Shown here in pieces: positions 33,039 through 35,076 of a stretch of 35,076 nt of DNA. Where the stretch lies: positions 1-35,076 of IMG/VR virus record IMGVR_UViG_3300007363_000055. One strand, given 5' to 3'. Source of the DNA: a virus. The notes below the pieces were generated by a model. That model was given only the letters and a program-made list of their open reading frames with translations. It was not told the DNA's origin and did no database searches. The translations under genes were made by a program, and so were the position numbers. How positions within the stretch are numbered: the stretch's first letter is position 1; each line of letters begins with the position of its first letter.

Positions 33039-35076
33039 TTAAAGTAGTAACGTGTCTATATTTTTAAAGAATTCTTTTTGTGCCCTGTAGTTAGTGGCAA
33101 CCTCATCGGAACTTAATGGCTTTTTATATAATTTAAAACTACCTAAATAGCCTTTTAATCCACTTATGATTCCGCCATACTTACCACCCATAAAGTTTCC
33201 ATACTGAGACATCCCGTCAGTATAGCCACCACCAACTATCCAAGGAGTAAAGTAAGTATTTAATTTTGGACCTGATTTCAAAGAGTTTGGTGCTAAGGAA
33301 CCTACAGTGGTAGATTTATATTCAAAGCTATTACCTTTCTTAAATGAGGGTATCTTAGGCATCTCATAAGGCTCAACACCAAAGATATTAGATAAAGATG
33401 AGGTTGTAGTATTAACACCATCTAAGTAAAACCTAACCTGATCATTATTTGGATCAAACGTAACACTTATATGGCAGAAGGTATTACCACAAGCTGAGTA
33501 TGCATTACCATTAAATCTATCGTATATATTCTGAACCATGCAGTGATAAGTAGTTCCAGAATTACAGTTTAAATAATCTTTAAAGTTTCTATTAATAAAT
33601 CCTGCAGATGAAACACTTAGAGATTGAGTTGGAGCTAAGAAGAAAGAAATATTTGAACTTGGATTTAAAGAGCTATCATTGCTAGGAGCTTCAGAACTTA
33701 CCAGTCTTCTATCTCTGGTAAATCCCATCACAAATCCATTAACAACATTATCACTAAAATTAAAGAACTTAGCGTCATCGTTTGTTGATGAACTCAGGTT
33801 TCCAGTTACACCAACATTTTCATTTGCTAAAATTAATCTATACAATCCAGAAACGTTAGTTCCACCACCAAAGCCAGCATCGGGATCATTAAACTTAGGT
33901 AAGTGAACCCAGAAGTCTATAGTAGCTCCGTTTTTGTGGTATAATAAATCGTTGAAATCTGCCTCATCTGGCAACTTAACATAAGAACCTAAAGCACTTG
34001 GATACCTAGCATCGGTAGTTGAATGTCTAGTTATTCCGCTTAAATAAGCAATACCTAATCCCTTACTAAATACATCCTGTATATTATTTGCAACTAATTG
34101 CCCATAACCTAAGTTAGTTTCAGATGCATAATTTCTTAAAAGGTTAGCAGTTGAACTTGGAGTTTCAATATTAGTTTCTAAGAAGTTATACATTGCATAG
34201 AGAGAATCATTAACAACCTCATCAGTTATTTCGTAAGTCTGGGCAGACACTGAGTTTACAGTATTACCCTCGCGTAGGATTGCGCCCTCTCCAATATCAG
34301 TCAATATTAGATGGTCAATTACAGTATTCTTACTATGCTCTGGAGCTATTACGTAAGTCGGTGCAGTTATAGGTAATACACTACCTCTAACATCATCCTG
34401 AGTAATAACTATTGATTTTTGTTTTTGAATATCTAAAGAAATATTCAAACCTTCCAAGTAAGAGAAATCATTTAATGGGACTTCTCCAGGATTATATAAA
34501 ATTTTATTTTTGTATATTCCCGGTATTTTTATAGCTAATTCAATTTGCTTCTTTCTCTTATTTATCTTCTCTTGATGGTTTGCATTCTCAGATATCAACG
34601 CTTGCTTGTGATTATAAATTACTGACTGTGGCTGGCTGTTAACCTCAAGTTGGGTAATTTGAGCAGATAGATCGTAAATTCTTTTATTTCTTTCTCCGAT
34701 CAAATCTTGTAAATAACCATCTTTATTATAATAAGCTTGTAACGATACTGAGTTGTCAATTATGTTTGGATCTAATATTGTATTAAAATATAAATTTAGA
34801 TCTTTTGTAGAGAATCCTTTACCTCTTCCACCCAAGTTAGGATCTTGCTCAAACTTCCACCTATCCCCAGGATCTATTTGTTTATTTCTTACATTAAGTT
34901 CTAACAGTGCAGGGTATAGCCCACTAACTTGGGAATCATAATACAGCCCGTCTTTTGAGAATACAAACTGCCCGGTCTTAGATTTAGGTGGACCATATAC
35001 AAGTCTAAATACCTCAGATTCCATACCTGCTTGCATTCCACTAGCGTCTCTACCGTAGACACTTCTAATAGTGTTA
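33039..35076 (-). CDS. LamG/concanavalin-like domain virion protein, 5' end cut by the window edge
   Basis: An ATG occurs at 35036, but the frame stays open to the window edge and encodes a sensible continuation (NTIRSVYGRDASG just before that Met), so the gene very likely starts outside. Residues about 107-170 (counted from that Met) form a coiled coil (IGERNKRIYDLSAQITQLEV). Residues about 350-655 look like a LamG-type lectin fold: GATIDFWVHLPKF, HISVTFDP and VRFYLDG, closing with YLGSFKLYKKPLSSDEV, which is typical of the family's last strand and 'LS..Ei' ending. It is probably a carbohydrate-binding tail or fibre component. A 37-base gap with a CACTATATATAAT sequence precedes gp25. Confidence 0.7.
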   Translation of the reverse strand, partial: NTIRSVYGRDASGMQAGMESEVFRLVYGPPKSKTGQFVFSKDGLYYDSQVSGLYPALLELNVRNKQIDPGDRWKFEQDPNLGGRGKGFSTKDLNLYFNTILDPNIIDNSVSLQAYYNKDGYLQDLIGERNKRIYDLSAQITQLEVNSQPQSVIYNHKQALISENANHQEKINKRKKQIELAIKIPGIYKNKILYNPGEVPLNDFSYLEGLNISLDIQKQKSIVITQDDVRGSVLPITAPTYVIAPEHSKNTVIDHLILTDIGEGAILREGNTVNSVSAQTYEITDEVVNDSLYAMYNFLETNIETPSSTANLLRNYASETNLGYGQLVANNIQDVFSKGLGIAYLSGITRHSTTDARYPSALGSYVKLPDEADFNDLLYHKNGATIDFWVHLPKFNDPDAGFGGGTNVSGLYRLILANENVGVTGNLSSSTNDDAKFFNFSDNVVNGFVMGFTRDRRLVSSEAPSNDSSLNPSSNISFFLAPTQSLSVSSAGFINRNFKDYLNCNSGTTYHCMVQNIYDRFNGNAYSACGNTFCHISVTFDPNNDQVRFYLDGVNTTTSSLSNIFGVEPYEMPKIPSFKKGNSFEYKSTTVGSLAPNSLKSGPKLNTYFTPWIVGGGYTDGMSQYGNFMGGKYGGIISGLKGYLGSFKLYKKPLSSDEVATNYRAQKEFFKNIDTLLL

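Noticed and set aside
1-35076. CRISPR array, tRNA genes, insertion sequences, integrase or lysogeny genes
   Set aside because: I saw no direct repeats with regular spacers, no tRNA-like cloverleaf segment, and no transposase or integrase motif in the window.

Overview
This window is a piece of the genome of a large, strictly lytic-type tailed phage with a contractile tail (myovirus). The virion genes are T4-like: tail sheath (gp18), tail tube (gp19), neck proteins (gp13, gp14, gp15-like), major capsid protein (gp23), scaffold (gp22), prohead protease (gp21), baseplate wedge genes (gp25, gp6, a gp7/gpI-like protein) and a PAAR spike tip. The replication gene is not T4-like. T4 uses a family B DNA polymerase, whereas here the left edge carries a family A polymerase with an N-terminal uracil-DNA-glycosylase-like domain. 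The host cannot be read from the sequence. The DNA is AT-rich, coding density is very high, and I see no tRNA, CRISPR array, integrase or insertion sequence. No stretch over about 100 bases lacks a gene.

Layout from left to right. Positions 1-1743 (minus): a DNA polymerase divided over three tightly overlapping ORFs, the last running off the left edge. Positions 1758-3324: a small mixed-strand block with a sigma-like factor (+), two unknown small genes (-) and a PD-(D/E)XK nuclease (+). Positions 3334-5775 (minus): an 813-residue protein that I suspect is packaged inside the head. Positions 5791-5820: a perfect palindrome that separates this gene from the tail tube gene. Positions 5845-10989 (minus): tube, sheath, a small protein, gp15-, gp14- and gp13-like neck proteins. 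Positions 11019-11049: a strong intrinsic terminator. Positions 11070-15567 (minus): capsid protein, scaffold, protease and three small head-associated genes. Positions 15644-35076 (minus): an almost gapless tail and baseplate operon, transcribed right to left. Its order is a LamG-domain protein (cut by the right edge), gp25, gp6, gp7/gpI-like, two smaller baseplate-type proteins, a beta-helix fibre, a second fibre or baseplate protein, a giant cysteine-rich protein and the PAAR tip.

How the genes work together. The right-hand operon makes the baseplate, fibres and membrane-piercing tip. The middle operon makes the prohead and its maturation protease. The next operon joins head to tail and builds the tube and sheath. 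Compared with T4, the head group 21-22-23 lies upstream of 13-14-15-18-19, and terminase and portal genes are absent from the window.

Points most worth a second look: the three-piece polymerase with an iron-sulfur UDG-like domain whose active-site motif is changed; four tandem eight-cysteine repeats in the 1071-residue tail protein; the T4-like capsid-targeting N-termini on the 813- and 135-residue proteins; and a hairpin that encloses the polymerase start codon. All functional statements rest on reading motifs by eye; no database search was run.
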